Shown here: positions 9,279 to 25,843 of the stretch, one piece after another
Numbering within the stretch: position 1 is the first letter of the stretch
Layout of the letters: each line of letters starts with the position of its first letter
Assembly: GCA_026419775.2 (NCBI GenBank)
Contig: JAOPGA020001349.1
Coordinates: 1-47,584 of the forward strand
Reading direction: 5' to 3'
Origin: Acrasis kona
Taxonomy: Eukaryota; Heterolobosea; Eutetramitea; Acrasida; Acrasidae
Length of the DNA stretch: 47,584 nt
Translations under genes and position numbers: made by a program
Notes under the pieces: model-generated
What the model was told of the DNA's origin: nothing
Seen by the model: the letters and a program-made list of their open reading frames with translations, nothing else
Databases searched by the model: none

Positions 9279-9997
9279 TCAAACTTTGTCTGATAAAAAC
9301 ATTACATGCTTATCTCCGAAACTAACACTTGAAATTTGGAAGCCATCATAAGGAGGCTGTACAACAAATGGCGTACTGTGGTCCGCCCGACCCAGAAACA
9401 AAAAGTCAAGACTTCCAAAAAGACCTTTACCCCACATTAAAATAGTTCCATCTTGTAGCAGACAATAGGAATATTGGTCTGAACACGTTCCAATACTCTT
9501 CGGTGACCCTTTAATTGTTATATAATTTGCGACAGCTCCCGGATCTTTACTTGCCAAACACATTCTGCTGTTGTCCCCCCAAGCATAAATTTCACCAGAG
9601 TTCATTAGAGCCAAGTAATATCCATTGCCAGCGGCTACTTGAATCACTCCCTTATCAAGAGGTGCCAATACTGGCGACGACAATTTTGTAAAACTTTCAT
9701 AGGTGTACACTGATCCACTCTCTGCGAAGAATTATAAAAACAGTGAGGAGTGTGCTTACTCGTCAATATAACTTTGTGAGTGTCAGAGAAGCTACAGGAT
9801 GCAACATTGGTCAAACAAGAGTCAACCACTGGCTTTGTAAGATGGTTCCACTCAAACAACTCTCCATCATCAGACAGTGCGTACATTTTGTCTGTACAAA
9901 ATACTTTTATTATATTTTTTGTGATTGGTACTTGAGTGATTGAATGAGTAGAGTGGAATTGAGGAAGATTTTGAGGATCATAAAGTAGACAAGAAGA
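9279..9997 (-). CDS. RCC1-repeat protein (5' end not resolved)
   Basis: Exons 9760-9997 and 9721-9279 with a 38-base intron, minus strand. The frame is open upstream to an acceptor-like ATTTTAG at 9998, but I could not connect a convincing first exon. The first internal Met (MYALSDDGELFEW) is at 9886. Visible RCC1-type blade signatures are MYALSDDGELFEW, then ...VILTKSGSVYTYE, YYLALMNSGEIYAWGDN, YSYCLLQDGTILMWGKG and HVMFLSDKV at the end. At about 225 residues it is shorter than a seven-blade propeller, so either more exons lie upstream or the protein is a partial propeller. RCC1 folds serve as guanine-exchange factors or scaffolds. The role here is unknown. Confidence 0.65.
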
Positions 9998-10192
9998 CTA
10001 AAATGATCATTGTTTCAATTTTCTTGAAGTTTATAATCTCAAATGCAAAGTTATACTTGATGTAGGAGGATAAATATTTTTAAAACTCATGCCCTGGTTT
10101 TTGATAAAAATTGTGTTCTTTTATTATGTTCTTGTATTGTAGTATAATAGCGAGAGGTGATATTGGTATATTTTGGGGTAAAGAGGAAAAGT

Positions 10193-10399
10193 TTAGGTAG
10201 ATAAGTGTAATTTTGTTGCGTTGTAAAAACTATTGGGTTTGCTTTGTTCTTTCTTTACAGACTGGTTTATCGGTTCATGTTTCCTCAAGAATATTCTTTT
10301 AATCCATTTGTATATCAATAATAATGTAGACAAAGATGTAGCAATTCCCAGCAATATCAACACACGTCTTGGTATTGCTCGTATCAGCGACTTGCTCAT
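10193..10399 (-). CDS. small membrane protein or N-terminal exon of the RCC1 gene
   Basis: A 68-residue frame. It has a basic N-terminus, one strong hydrophobic segment (RRVLILLGIATSLSTLLLIY) and a Lys-rich tail (KRIFLRK), an orientation that would put the tail in the cytosol. It lies between the fascin/PX gene and the RCC1 exons on the same strand. A possible donor (GTAAAG) follows codon 47, so this could instead be the first exon of the RCC1 gene, but no phase-consistent link was found. I do not recognise it. Confidence 0.4.
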   Translation of the reverse strand: MSKSLIRAIPRRVLILLGIATSLSTLLLIYKWIKRIFLRKHEPINQSVKKEQSKPNSFYNATKLHLST

Positions 10400-10481
10400 G
10401 TTGATTACAATTTACAAAGTCATCATTCCATGTCAAGAAGTAATCAAAAGAAGATATCAACATTTATCAAAGAAAAATTGT

Positions 10482-11474
10482 TTATAGTTTTTCGTGCAAA
10501 AATTCGATCACATTTTGATCCCTCATGAGGATGTCGTCGCACATGATGTGCATCAAAAGATGATTAAAAATACTTCTTCTATTTTCTACTGTGGCATCGC
10601 TCTTCTTTATAGCGGAAACAAAATGGGGGAACGGCATTTGAACACCTTTCATTCTTTCGGGATATTTTGCGACTAGCTTGTTATGCAAATTGTTAAATTC
10701 TTTGTAACGTCTGTGTACGTAATGAAGTCCGGTGTGGCCATGATTCACCTGAACCACGTAATAATGTGTTCCTTCCTGTTCAATGACTTCGGTTATCTTA
10801 GCTGAATCCCTTGCATACTCGGATGATTGTTGTTCAATGTGTGGAGCGTTGACTGGTTGAGTCAATTCTGGTTGTGTAACTGGTATGGTATAGACGGGTT
10901 CGAATGTGTAGTTGACTTCGTGAGTGATGGTTGGTAGAGTATCGGTTAATGTTCTGTGAAGAGAGCGGTGGTGGTTTACTGTCATTGTTGAATGTCCAAA
11001 TTGGATGACGTGGAAGAATTCTGTAACTGTGAGTTGGTGGTTAGTTGTTGCTTCTCCGTTCTGGTTAGCACTTAGGAATCTGTCGTGGTCCGACTTGAAG
11101 GATGCCACCGTTCCCCAACTGGGAACAAGGTTATTGTTGTAAATGTTATTTGGGTCGATAATTATAAATGTTTCCCACTCCTGTGGTTCTTTTCTATCCG
11201 CAACCACATATCCTTGGTCATCTGCACAGATAAAAGTATTGTGGTTCGTCTTCAAGTTTATGAGGTCTCCATAACGTACTTCTTGACCATGTTCCTTGTA
11301 CCTGCTCTCCATCGTGAAAGTCTCCCATTCCCGGGCACTTTCTCTGTTAATGTTTACGCTGTAATTGTCCTCAGCGCATAGATATCTATCTGATGACAAG
11401 GACTTTAAGTGAAGTTTGTCCCCGTACACCAACGATATGTTGCTGACTTGGTGGGACTCGCTCCCGAAATTCAT
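10482..11474 (-). CDS. fascin-like beta-trefoil plus PX domain protein
   Basis: A single-exon frame of 330 residues. The N-terminal half (about 14-155) has three beta-trefoil-like repeats of the fascin type: LKSLSSDRYLCAEDNYSVNI, LKTNHNTFICADDQGYVVADR and FKSDHDRFLSANQNGEAT, two of them followed by a REWETF/QEWETF block. The C-terminal part (about 225-330) is a PX domain: the R-R-Y-K-E-F-x-x-L phosphoinositide motif (HRRYKEFNNLHNKL), a Pro-rich turn (MPFPHF) and ENRRSIFNHLLMHI. Fascin-like domains bundle actin or bind ligands, and PX domains bind phosphoinositides, often PI3P. A link between endosomal membrane and actin is inference. I know of no common protein with this exact pair. Confidence 0.75.
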   Translation of the reverse strand: MNFGSESHQVSNISLVYGDKLHLKSLSSDRYLCAEDNYSVNINRESAREWETFTMESRYKEHGQEVRYGDLINLKTNHNTFICADDQGYVVADRKEPQEWETFIIIDPNNIYNNNLVPSWGTVASFKSDHDRFLSANQNGEATTNHQLTVTEFFHVIQFGHSTMTVNHHRSLHRTLTDTLPTITHEVNYTFEPVYTIPVTQPELTQPVNAPHIEQQSSEYARDSAKITEVIEQEGTHYYVVQVNHGHTGLHYVHRRYKEFNNLHNKLVAKYPERMKGVQMPFPHFVSAIKKSDATVENRRSIFNHLLMHIMCDDILMRDQNVIEFLHEKL

Positions 11475-11633
11475 TTTGTGTTACAACACTTGACTTGACA
11501 TGTCAAGCAATTATCAAAATTGCCGGAGTATGAGGAGAAGTAATGCGAGTGATATAGTCTCGTTCCGATCATATTATAGCAAAACCAGTCTCCTACAGCA
11601 TCCGGAACTCATTATTATCAACATAATTTCAAG

Positions 11634-11816
11634 TTGACCATGACCATAATTCAAACGACGCAAACCCAACTGATCAATACATGCACACGAATAGCAAGCG
11701 TGAAGACTGATGACACCAAACTCAGCTCTCTGAAAAGACTTGAAGCACAATTAGTTACCCTGTTAGAATTTACTACTGATCGTAATATACTTTTACTTTC
11801 AAACATTCATACATGA
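11634..11816 (+). CDS. possible small protein of 60 residues
   Basis: Short frame between two minus-strand genes, starting MTMTIIQTTQTQLINTC and containing an amphipathic stretch (LKRLEAQLVTLLEF). Nothing else supports it. It may be chance or the exon of an unseen gene. Confidence 0.25.
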   Translation: MTMTIIQTTQTQLINTCTRIASVKTDDTKLSSLKRLEAQLVTLLEFTTDRNILLLSNIHT

Positions 11817-11930
11817 AAAGTTGAAAAGAGAGGTCGATTTCACACAAGAAAGAACAATAACACAACATGTCATTTCAAAATTATTTTAATTTATACAATC
11901 TGTGAACAATAAAGCAACAGAATGAAGAGA

Positions 11931-15456
<3,526 letters not shown>

Positions 15457-15851
15457 TTAATCACTTGCATGGAATGTAGTTGTTGGTGTATAGAATTAAT
15501 TTCCGTTACGGTGATTGTCAAAGTTGATAATATTTTTTGGCGGGTTAAAAAAACGTTATCTTCTAGTTTGTAATATCATTCAACATGTCACAGTTCACAT
15601 GATTTGAAAATTGGCGAACTTTCGACTGTTGGTCCGTTGAGATTGATGATTCGGTAAACGTACTTCAAACCTCAATCACATTTACACACCACTAACCAAG
15701 ATTAAAATTCGTCCAACATTGATTTGCAACACAACATTATAAAAAATCAAATCTTCATCAAACAAGCGACCGAACTATAATTTCTGAAACAAGTGGACCA
15801 GTTAATACTGCTTGTAAGAGGTTGGAAGAGCATATGTACAAATAAATCACT
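15457..15851. other. intergenic region between FAN homologue and kinesin-8
   Basis: Holds the 3' end signals of the upstream FAN-type gene (AATAAA-like motifs next to its stop) and the promoter region of the kinesin. No gene or repeat seen. Confidence 0.5.
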
Positions 15852-19035
<3,184 letters not shown>

Positions 19036-19208
19036 CCTGATGTAGCTATGATTTATTACAAAACAAGGTTGATTGGTTTTAAAATGATTAGATGTGAAGA
19101 TTGGCACATGATCAACAGCCACCTCAGTAAGCTACAGGTGTCAGCAACAGTGAAAAAATTATGATACTTGAGAAGTATCAGTCACATTAATGAGAATTAG
19201 CAAAGCGA

Positions 19209-19364
19209 ATGATAAAAACGGAATGGACCTTGGTGGAGCTTGATGCAATTCGTGAGCTTGAGTCATTAGTTTGTACTAACCCTACTTTGACTGTGGCGGT
19301 CAATTTGTACGGTGTGCTTTTCTACACCACCGTAAGAGAGGACTATTTGAACATTTACAACTAA
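19209..19364 (+). CDS. possible 51-residue protein
   Basis: A short frame upstream of the FAN-type gene on the other strand. It starts MIKTEWTLVELDAIRELESL and ends in TAA. It has coding-like codon use and an amphipathic first half. It may be a real small gene or one exon of an unseen gene. No family recognised. Confidence 0.3.
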   Translation: MIKTEWTLVELDAIRELESLVCTNPTLTVAVNLYGVLFYTTVREDYLNIYN

Positions 19365-19563
19365 TCGGAGGAATCGCTGTTGTTTCTATAAAATGTGTGT
19401 TAACTTTCTTACAACTAATCAATCTACACCATGATGTTAATTCTTCTGATTTATTTTTGATGCATTAGTCTTGCACTTTTAAAGCTCTGCCACTGTTGGG
19501 GCCCATTCAAAACCGCAACCAATCAAATCAAGCAACCTGTTATACAAGAACAGAATGATTTGC

Positions 19564-21075
19564 TCAACCAGTCTTCCACTTGTATAGAGACATTTCATCT
19601 TTTCCGACGACGAATAAACCTTGCTTGTCTTGAAACACCAATCCAGTCACACTCGTATGGTGATGGATCGAAGAGTGAATGTTCATTTCAATAAAAGGAG
19701 GTACATTGTTTTCTAATTAAAACTTTAATCAAATGTCACAATGTAACGACTTACTTTGGGCTTCAATAGCATCAAATAATCCTTTTGCTCTGGTCAAATG
19801 TATGGACTCACTCGCACCCTTCATGACCACTGCCATCAATCCACCATCACACTGCAATATTGGTTCCAGGTGACACGACAGCAAATCAAAACAAACCGTC
19901 CTATCAGTTTCCTACGTATTTGTAAGACAGAAAAAGGAAAATAAAAGTACATGTTCGAAGAGGTGGCAAGGAAAACTCAATTTGACGAGCAAGTCCTTAT
20001 CAAAAGGCATGATACAATTCAATAGATAAATGTTACCAAGACCAGTACTAATCACAAACTTTCCGTTCAAATACTTTTTCACACAAACAACCTTCTCGCT
20101 CTCTTGTAACTTTATTGTATTCTTTTCGTCGACATTAACAGCGGGTGCATTACCCGAAGCAGATAATTGTTCAAATGCTTTATTCAAATTACGTTTAGCT
20201 TTAGTGGCCGTTCTTGGCAAGTAGATACATCGACCCATGCTTTCTGATCTGATGATGCGCTCTTGTTCCTCCAAATCATTCCTTCCATCCTGTTGGTTCG
20301 TCTCCTTGTGCTGCATCTTTTTTTGTACATACTTCCAATTGTAAATGTGTATACAGTTCAGCTTTCCGAGCACAATGTGGGTGTCGGTCATGATCATGCA
20401 GAAAACAGATGCAAACACATCAAAGCGCGTCGCAAGCTTCATGTCGCATGAATAACTGGAGATGCCTTCCGAGGTGTTTACGCGCAGCGATAGGTTCCAT
20501 AAATAGATTGAAGTGCGACTTGGTACGTACATGCAGACGTGGGATTCGCAAGAGCTCAACATGCATCTTTGTAACGCGCTATTTAGCATGTCCACACTCT
20601 CTTGATATTTTTCACCAGTGTTTTGAGGGTCCGCGAGCAGGTCTTTGGGAACATCCATGCTTACTAGCATTTGATAAGTTGTCTTGTTGTTTCCGTCGAT
20701 CAGAAAAGTCACCAATGTGGATCTTTGTTCGGATGGTTGACAGACGCAAACGAGTATTGTTTTACGCTCGTATAGATTGGAAGCGGGCACCAAGGTATAC
20801 TCTGAAACGTCATGAACACGAAGGAGCACTTCTTTTCTTGAGTAAACAATCAGGGTGCTATTTTTTTGGGCATGAAATGTTGATATTTGACCTCCATCTC
20901 CTTGTGTGGTAGTTATTAAATTTCTGTGCTGTGAGACATCCGTATGTTCGCTGTGGGGTGATCTAGGGGGAGATGATAAAGTCGTATTGCCAGTTATGTT
21001 TAATTGTTGTTGGACAATCATCCCGTCTCGTGTTGGAAAAGGTGCATTCGCGAGCACCAAAGTCTGATTGTTCAT
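19564..21075 (-). CDS. beta-propeller (WD40-like) protein, unknown function
   Basis: Exons 19951-21075, 19755-19911 and 19564-19712, introns of 39 and 42 bases, give 476 residues. Repeating strands ending in aromatic-rich WD-like units are visible: TSIYLWNLSLRVNTSE, LGKLNCIHIYNWKYVQ, VISTGLGNIYLLN, and at the end LVFQDKQGLFVVGKDEMSLYKW followed by a short tail. The region 265-330 is charged and rich in Gln/Lys and probably forms a loop or linker. The first about 60 residues are low complexity. Blades are divergent, so I cannot name the family. A scaffold in a larger complex is the usual role of such proteins. The C-terminal splice model depends on phase and continued propeller pattern. Confidence 0.65.
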
Positions 21076-21130
21076 TGCGTTTGTTGGTCAACCTTCTTCA
21101 AAATAACGAGACTTGATTACAAAGGTATAT

Positions 21131-22217
21131 TTATTTAGTGGCATTAGCGGTTTGTATTGTGTTGCCATAAGTGGCACATTCACCTGTAACATAATTATAT
21201 CCTACATCACCTCTATGTTTATCTCTTTTACAAATATTCTCCAGGTAAGTATTTGAGAGGGTCATACTCTTGTTCAATCTTGCGGCATCAAGATTCCAAA
21301 TCTTCTCCTCCCTCTTTTGAACAAGCTCTTGCACTCTCGCTTCTACATGTCTCTTCTTATCGAGTCTGTTATCATATAATTCATTTTCTCTATCCCTACG
21401 CGATATGCTTTTTAAAAACTCATCATGTTTGAGATTTTTGTGCATGTGCCTGTCATAATCGGAGGAGTACGAACCACTATATTTATCAGCCACTGCCTCT
21501 ACATTATATCTATTGTCAGCATATACAGTAGCACCCATTCGTGTTTTTGGTTTTGGTAAATCTAAATTCCAATGATTTACTTGGTTTATATATTCATATT
21601 TCTTTGATAATGGATCTTGGCTTTCTGCAACAGTGAGCACAGCACCTAAACGCCTGACATCTGCTCTTTTATATCGATTTGTTGGTGCAGAGCTGGACCT
21701 CACCGATGTGTTGTCAAAAGAGCTCAAGTGCAATAGCTTTTTATTTTGAGGAACCGTTTTAAGGTCGTACCACTGTAACTCTTTGATTTTATTAGTGCTT
21801 GCACTTTGTAATTGTTTTTCTACCATAGCATTATTGTTCCATGGAAGTGATATTGAAGAATGCAACATGTTCTCGGTGGGAATTTGATTTGTATCGCTAG
21901 TCATTCTCAGCGAACTTGTTCCGAAAGGTAAGCATAGAGGTTGATATTTTGGTTCGTTGGAGAGAACTGACTTGAGTTCATTTATTGGGCTTAATTGATT
22001 TTGCTTAATTTTTTCGAGGGTAAGGTTTTTTAGGTACTATCGATCGAATCATTTCATCTTTGAGGTGTGGATTTGTGGTATGAAATCTGTCGGCACGTTT
22101 TGTGGACGGTGAATAACTGGTGTTGACTCGCTTTCCAGGGCTATTTTCCCTTAGGGATATTAGTTCCTGAGTTCTTCTCCCAACAGGCATCACGTTCTTC
22201 CTTGTTGGTAGGCTCAT
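21131..22217 (-). CDS. basic 350-residue protein, unknown function
   Basis: Exons 22038-22217 and 21131-22003 with a 34-base GT-AG intron (phase 0) join two frames that otherwise look like separate genes. The N-terminal part is basic and disordered (RKNVMPVGRRTQELISLREN, then SPSTKRADRFHTTNPHLKDE). The middle holds SKKYEYINQVNHWNLDLPK and KTRMGATVYADNRYN. A charged helical stretch (KSISRRDRENELYDNRLDKK onward, about 245-310) ends in a Gly/Tyr-rich segment (GDVGYNYVTGECATYGN). Such short basic proteins with conserved aromatic patches are often microtubule- or cilium-associated, but no family is recognised, so this is a guess. No membrane segment. Confidence 0.6.
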
Positions 22218-22440
22218 TTCTATGCCTCTACGATATTTACAATTTTGTCAAGGTTGTCCAGTCAAAAAATGTTTACATTTAAAAACATCATGATTCGAAA
22301 CAGAATAAGTACTGCGTACTATTGTTCATACAAGGACTATCACATGACATTTACGCGTATCGACATTCGCGTGCTAAAGGGAAGATTCTTATGGTAGCTA
22401 AAGTTCAACAAAATACTTTAACAATTCAGCTTTTGGTCTG

Positions 22441-22683
22441 CTATTTTACCAATGCAGCATGACTGGCTATTGTTTCTTGTGGATCTCCAACTGGTTGATG
22501 TTGTACTTGATTATTGTGTTTGCGTCGATGGGTGCCGAACACTGGCCTAGAACACAATGGGCTGAAGTGGTAGAGGTTGCCATGCACCGATTGAACAGGA
22601 ACACATAGTTCTACCATCTTGTATGGATTTGTCGCTGAAAAGAACGCCTTCTTTTTGGCAACCATAGATCCATCTCCGAACAT
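22441..22683 (-). CDS. small basic protein, unknown function
   Basis: An 80-residue frame from the Met at 22683: MFGDGSMVAKKKAFFSATNP, then YKMVELCVPVQSVHGNLYHF and a basic CSRPVFGTHRRKH stretch. The same frame is open upstream to 22746. A donor-like ATGCCAG/GTAAATATTG sits near 22980 and an acceptor (TTTGCACCAG) just before the frame, in matching phase. This would give a first exon encoding only Met-Pro, but with an intron of about 267 bases, much longer than others here. So the start is uncertain. I recognise no family. The size and composition resemble small cytoskeletal accessory proteins, which is a guess. Confidence 0.45.
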   Translation of the reverse strand: MFGDGSMVAKKKAFFSATNPYKMVELCVPVQSVHGNLYHFSPLCSRPVFGTHRRKHNNQVQHQPVGDPQETIASHAALVK

Positions 22684-23015
22684 GGCAGCTGATGTCGCTG
22701 GTGCAAAAATGTAATTATTAATTAAATAAATACTGCAGTAATGCAAAGTACTTTATAAAACCTGTTCGTTTTTTCCATTAAAGACGAACGTTGACTAAAG
22801 AAACTTTCGGAAATCAATAGTTGAGAACGAAGGTTTTGGAGAAGAAGTACAGAAAGTGTTGAAATATGAAAACATTTAACTGATGTGTTCAATAAATTAT
22901 TACCCTGTTGGTTGGTAGTGTATGAATCCATCTCATATAAAGGTTATGCACAATTAGCATGTAGCAATATTTACCTGGCATCTTTTACAAGTCTATTGTA
23001 ATAAAAAATTACCCT
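22684..23015. other. divergent upstream region with a competing short frame
   Basis: Lies between the small minus-strand gene and the plus-strand gene at 23016. A 69-codon minus-strand frame (22722-22931, MDSYTTNQQGNNLL...) may be a 5' exon or leader of the small gene, but only a 29-base intron would join it. I leave it uncalled. Confidence 0.4.
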
Positions 23016-24143
23016 ATGAGCACCAGGCACCAAGTCAGACACAAGTCGAACATATTTCCAGATGACATTTGGGATAGCGTCAAGAAGCATTATTATAATC
23101 GCAGAACAGTAAACTTGGGATCGCCGGACAAGTGGTTCAAGATTGCAGAGGTCAACATTGGAAGACCCAGGTTTTTTCTTTCAAATCGGATCGCTATATT
23201 GAACAAGGATTATATACTTGCTTACCATACAATATTTGATTACTGTATGATCCACCACATCCATAAAATTATGGCTCCTCGGTTAATAGACAAACAAAAG
23301 CTTAGAATAAGAAATGTTCATGTTATAAATCAAAACACCATTGCCATGGATGTAACAAATTATGCGCACAAGAACTACTTTGTAATAAAAAACTGGGAAA
23401 CCGGTCAAGACATGTACAGATTAGACCACCCAATATTTATGTGGTTTATAGCAGGGCAATACTTGTTCGATACATCCGGATCCGTCTATCATCTAACTGA
23501 TGTATCATCTCCAATCTTCCAATTTGACTCTCCTCATAATCATTATCTCAATGATGGCATCATTTTACCGAATGGTAAATATGTTTATCAGTATGAAGGT
23601 GAGGATGATTCCGAAATGCGCATGGCTGATGATGTGTGTTCAAAGAACGAAATGTGCGTCCCGAATGTTACAATGTACACGACTGGTATTGATTTATTTA
23701 ATTTGAGAAAGTCAGTTCGCTCCATAGAGATGATTGATGACTGGAGGGTGGTTGTATCACATAAAAATTTCTTTACAATGATTGATTTCCGTAAAATGAA
23801 TATAGATTATACAGTTGATGATATTGCTTGTACAAAAGTCTTTTTGATGAGCGACATGTTAGTTGGAGTGATTACAGATGACGACCAAATTGTTGTAATC
23901 GACATCAAAAATAAAAATATAGTTTTTAGAATGAACAGCGCACAACTGGGTTACACAAGAGCAGTGGATGTTCTTGTCGATCCTAGTCTTTCGCGCTTAT
24001 ATATTTTGGATGAATATGGTTATTTGCATGTCATTCAATGCGGTCATGTTCCACAAATACATGAATCAATGAAGATGTGGCATTATGTGAAAAAACACAG
24101 CAACAACTACTTTTTTGACTTGGAAATTAATACACAATGTTAA
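23016..24143 (+). CDS. probable beta-propeller protein, unknown function
   Basis: A single-exon frame of 375 residues. The N-terminus (IFPDDIWDSVKKHYYNRRTV) recalls the start of an F-box, but only weakly. The rest is a series of beta-strand units with repeated hydrophobic-aromatic patterns: RIAILNKDYILAYHTIFDY, YFVIKNWETGQDMYRLDHP, DWRVVVSHKNFFTMIDFRKM, LVGVITDDDQIVVIDIKNK and LYILDEYGYLHVIQCGH. This is typical of a propeller with degenerate blades. It ends 24 bases from the end of the convergent RCC1 gene. Function unknown; an F-box/propeller substrate receptor is one possibility. Confidence 0.6.
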   Translation: MSTRHQVRHKSNIFPDDIWDSVKKHYYNRRTVNLGSPDKWFKIAEVNIGRPRFFLSNRIAILNKDYILAYHTIFDYCMIHHIHKIMAPRLIDKQKLRIRNVHVINQNTIAMDVTNYAHKNYFVIKNWETGQDMYRLDHPIFMWFIAGQYLFDTSGSVYHLTDVSSPIFQFDSPHNHYLNDGIILPNGKYVYQYEGEDDSEMRMADDVCSKNEMCVPNVTMYTTGIDLFNLRKSVRSIEMIDDWRVVVSHKNFFTMIDFRKMNIDYTVDDIACTKVFLMSDMLVGVITDDDQIVVIDIKNKNIVFRMNSAQLGYTRAVDVLVDPSLSRLYILDEYGYLHVIQCGHVPQIHESMKMWHYVKKHSNNYFFDLEINTQC

Positions 24144-24167
24144 AAATGTCTGAAATTTACTTTACTA

Positions 24168-25800
24168 CTAAAATACTATGGACTCGTCTGTTATAAACAT
24201 ACTATGGAATGCACCACAAACAATCGACAATACATCTTGATTGAAAAAGTCGTGTTGTTTGATGGGTTGGAATTGAGTGTAGTTAACAGGATGCCTGTTA
24301 CTTCGAGGCAAGCTTAATTGTCCAAATTCATTGGATCCAGCTCCATAAATTTCATTGTTTGCTATTGCGAAATTAATAAAATTGAATTCTTAATCATCTT
24401 ACTGAGCAAAATAATTGTATGTTCGGCGTGACTACATGCAATGTTTACAACTTCCTTGTTTTTAAAAAGTGGTATCATGATTGGTATATTGGTCCTTTTT
24501 AAATCTCCTAATCCTAATTGACCGCATCTCGATCCTCCGCACACATAGATATTTTTATCTCTAGTATAGAATATTGTATGAAATTGACCGGCAAAAATCC
24601 TTAATACTTTAATAATTGATACTTGATATACATCTAACATGGCTTCTGAATACAACCCAGTACCACATTGACCTTGATTATTGCCACCACAAGTGTAAAC
24701 GTTACCATCACCTAGTAGCATTACTACTTGTTTGATAAATATTGTAATTACCGGTCAACACTACAGTGTGTTCTTTCCCCATAGCTGCTTGTTTTACAAT
24801 TTTGTCATGAAAGAAAACTGCCTTTTCAAGCGTGTTCCTATCTTTGCGATCTCTCAGCATTAATTGGCCATAATGGTTTGATCCAGCAGTAAAAAACTCT
24901 CCGTCGACCGTTATGACTCCTGTATGGCAGTGGCCACATACAACTTCTACAATTTGTAATTCAAAATCAACTTGATGAAAACTAAGCTTGTTGCTATTAC
25001 TGCCTAAACACAGCTGACCATTAGAATTCTCGCCACATCCATATAGCTCATTCAAATCTTACAAAATCATTGTTTTGATTTATATAGAACAGCTAACCTG
25101 TTAGAATCATGGTATAATAGGCACCACATGCCAGCGATCTAATTGCTTTGAACTTTAACTCTACGCAGTGAATTGTTTCCAAACTATCGTAATTGTCTGT
25201 TGTCCCGGATGCACATTGCCCATATAGCCCTACAAATAAGATTGAGAATAAAATATTATGATAGGTACCTCCTCCACACACAGCTACGCCCTCGTCTAAT
25301 TATGATTATAGTTGTAGGTAAGAAACAATCATACCCGTTATTATGCAGCTATGATCCCATCCACAAGAGGCGTATTGGATATCGCCTCTGATAGGAACTT
25401 TTATATGATTAATTGGTTTTACTTCACCAGATATACCAAGCCTGCCATTTAAATTATCCCCACATGAATACAACCTCATAGTGGTGCTGCGTTGTTTTTT
25501 ATCGTCAAGCCTTATCTTATTGGGGGTAGCGAATCTGGCATGTGATGGTGTGAAATTTACATCACTTTTTGCCTTTTGAAGCAAGCTTATATTGACATTC
25601 TTATTGCCTCGAAATTTCAACGGAGAAGGTATGCCCTCTTTTTTTTTCGGAGAAGGATATTCTATGAAGCCTCTTTTCGGAAGGTATTTTCGAGATGGAG
25701 AAGCGTATTGTTCGTAACCAGGTTTTGGCGATAGATTAATTGCGGTAATCATTCCTGGAGGAGGATCATTTGTGTTTTGGTTTTTGTGGCTGTGTTTCAT
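24168..25800 (-). CDS. RCC1-domain protein (six exons, one of 27 bases)
   Basis: Exons 25335-25800, 25269-25295, 25098-25229, 24752-25057, 24403-24711 and 24168-24361 join in frame to 477 residues, with introns of 39-41 bases. The second exon is only 27 bases but encodes the key TDEGVAVCGGG blade turn. An N-terminal disordered, basic region (about 1-110, several PSP/SPKK motifs) precedes an RCC1 propeller: LYSCGDNLNGRLGISG, YASCGWDHSCIITDEGVAVC, YGCGENSNGQLCLGSN, CGHCHTGVITVDGEFFTAGS, TVVLTGDGNVYTCGGNNQGQ, VCGGSRCGQLGLGD and IYGAGSNEFGQLSLPR. RCC1 folds act as GTPase exchange factors or in ubiquitin and ciliary roles, and no catalytic assignment is possible. The N-terminal SP/SPKK sites suggest kinase control, which is inference. 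Confidence 0.85.
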
Positions 25801-25843
25801 GTTGTAATTTTATGATGGACTGTCCGCTTGTAAAGTGTTCAAA
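25801..25843. promoter_or_regulatory. 43-base divergent start region
   Basis: Only 43 bases separate the start codon of the minus-strand RCC1 gene (25800) from that of the plus-strand WD40 gene (25844). No TATA box is visible. Both transcripts probably start from one shared promoter. Confidence 0.5.

Noticed and set aside
22722-22931. Minus-strand frame before the small basic gene
   Set aside because: Could be joined only by a 29-base intron, shorter than any other placed here; kept as a possible exon but not called.
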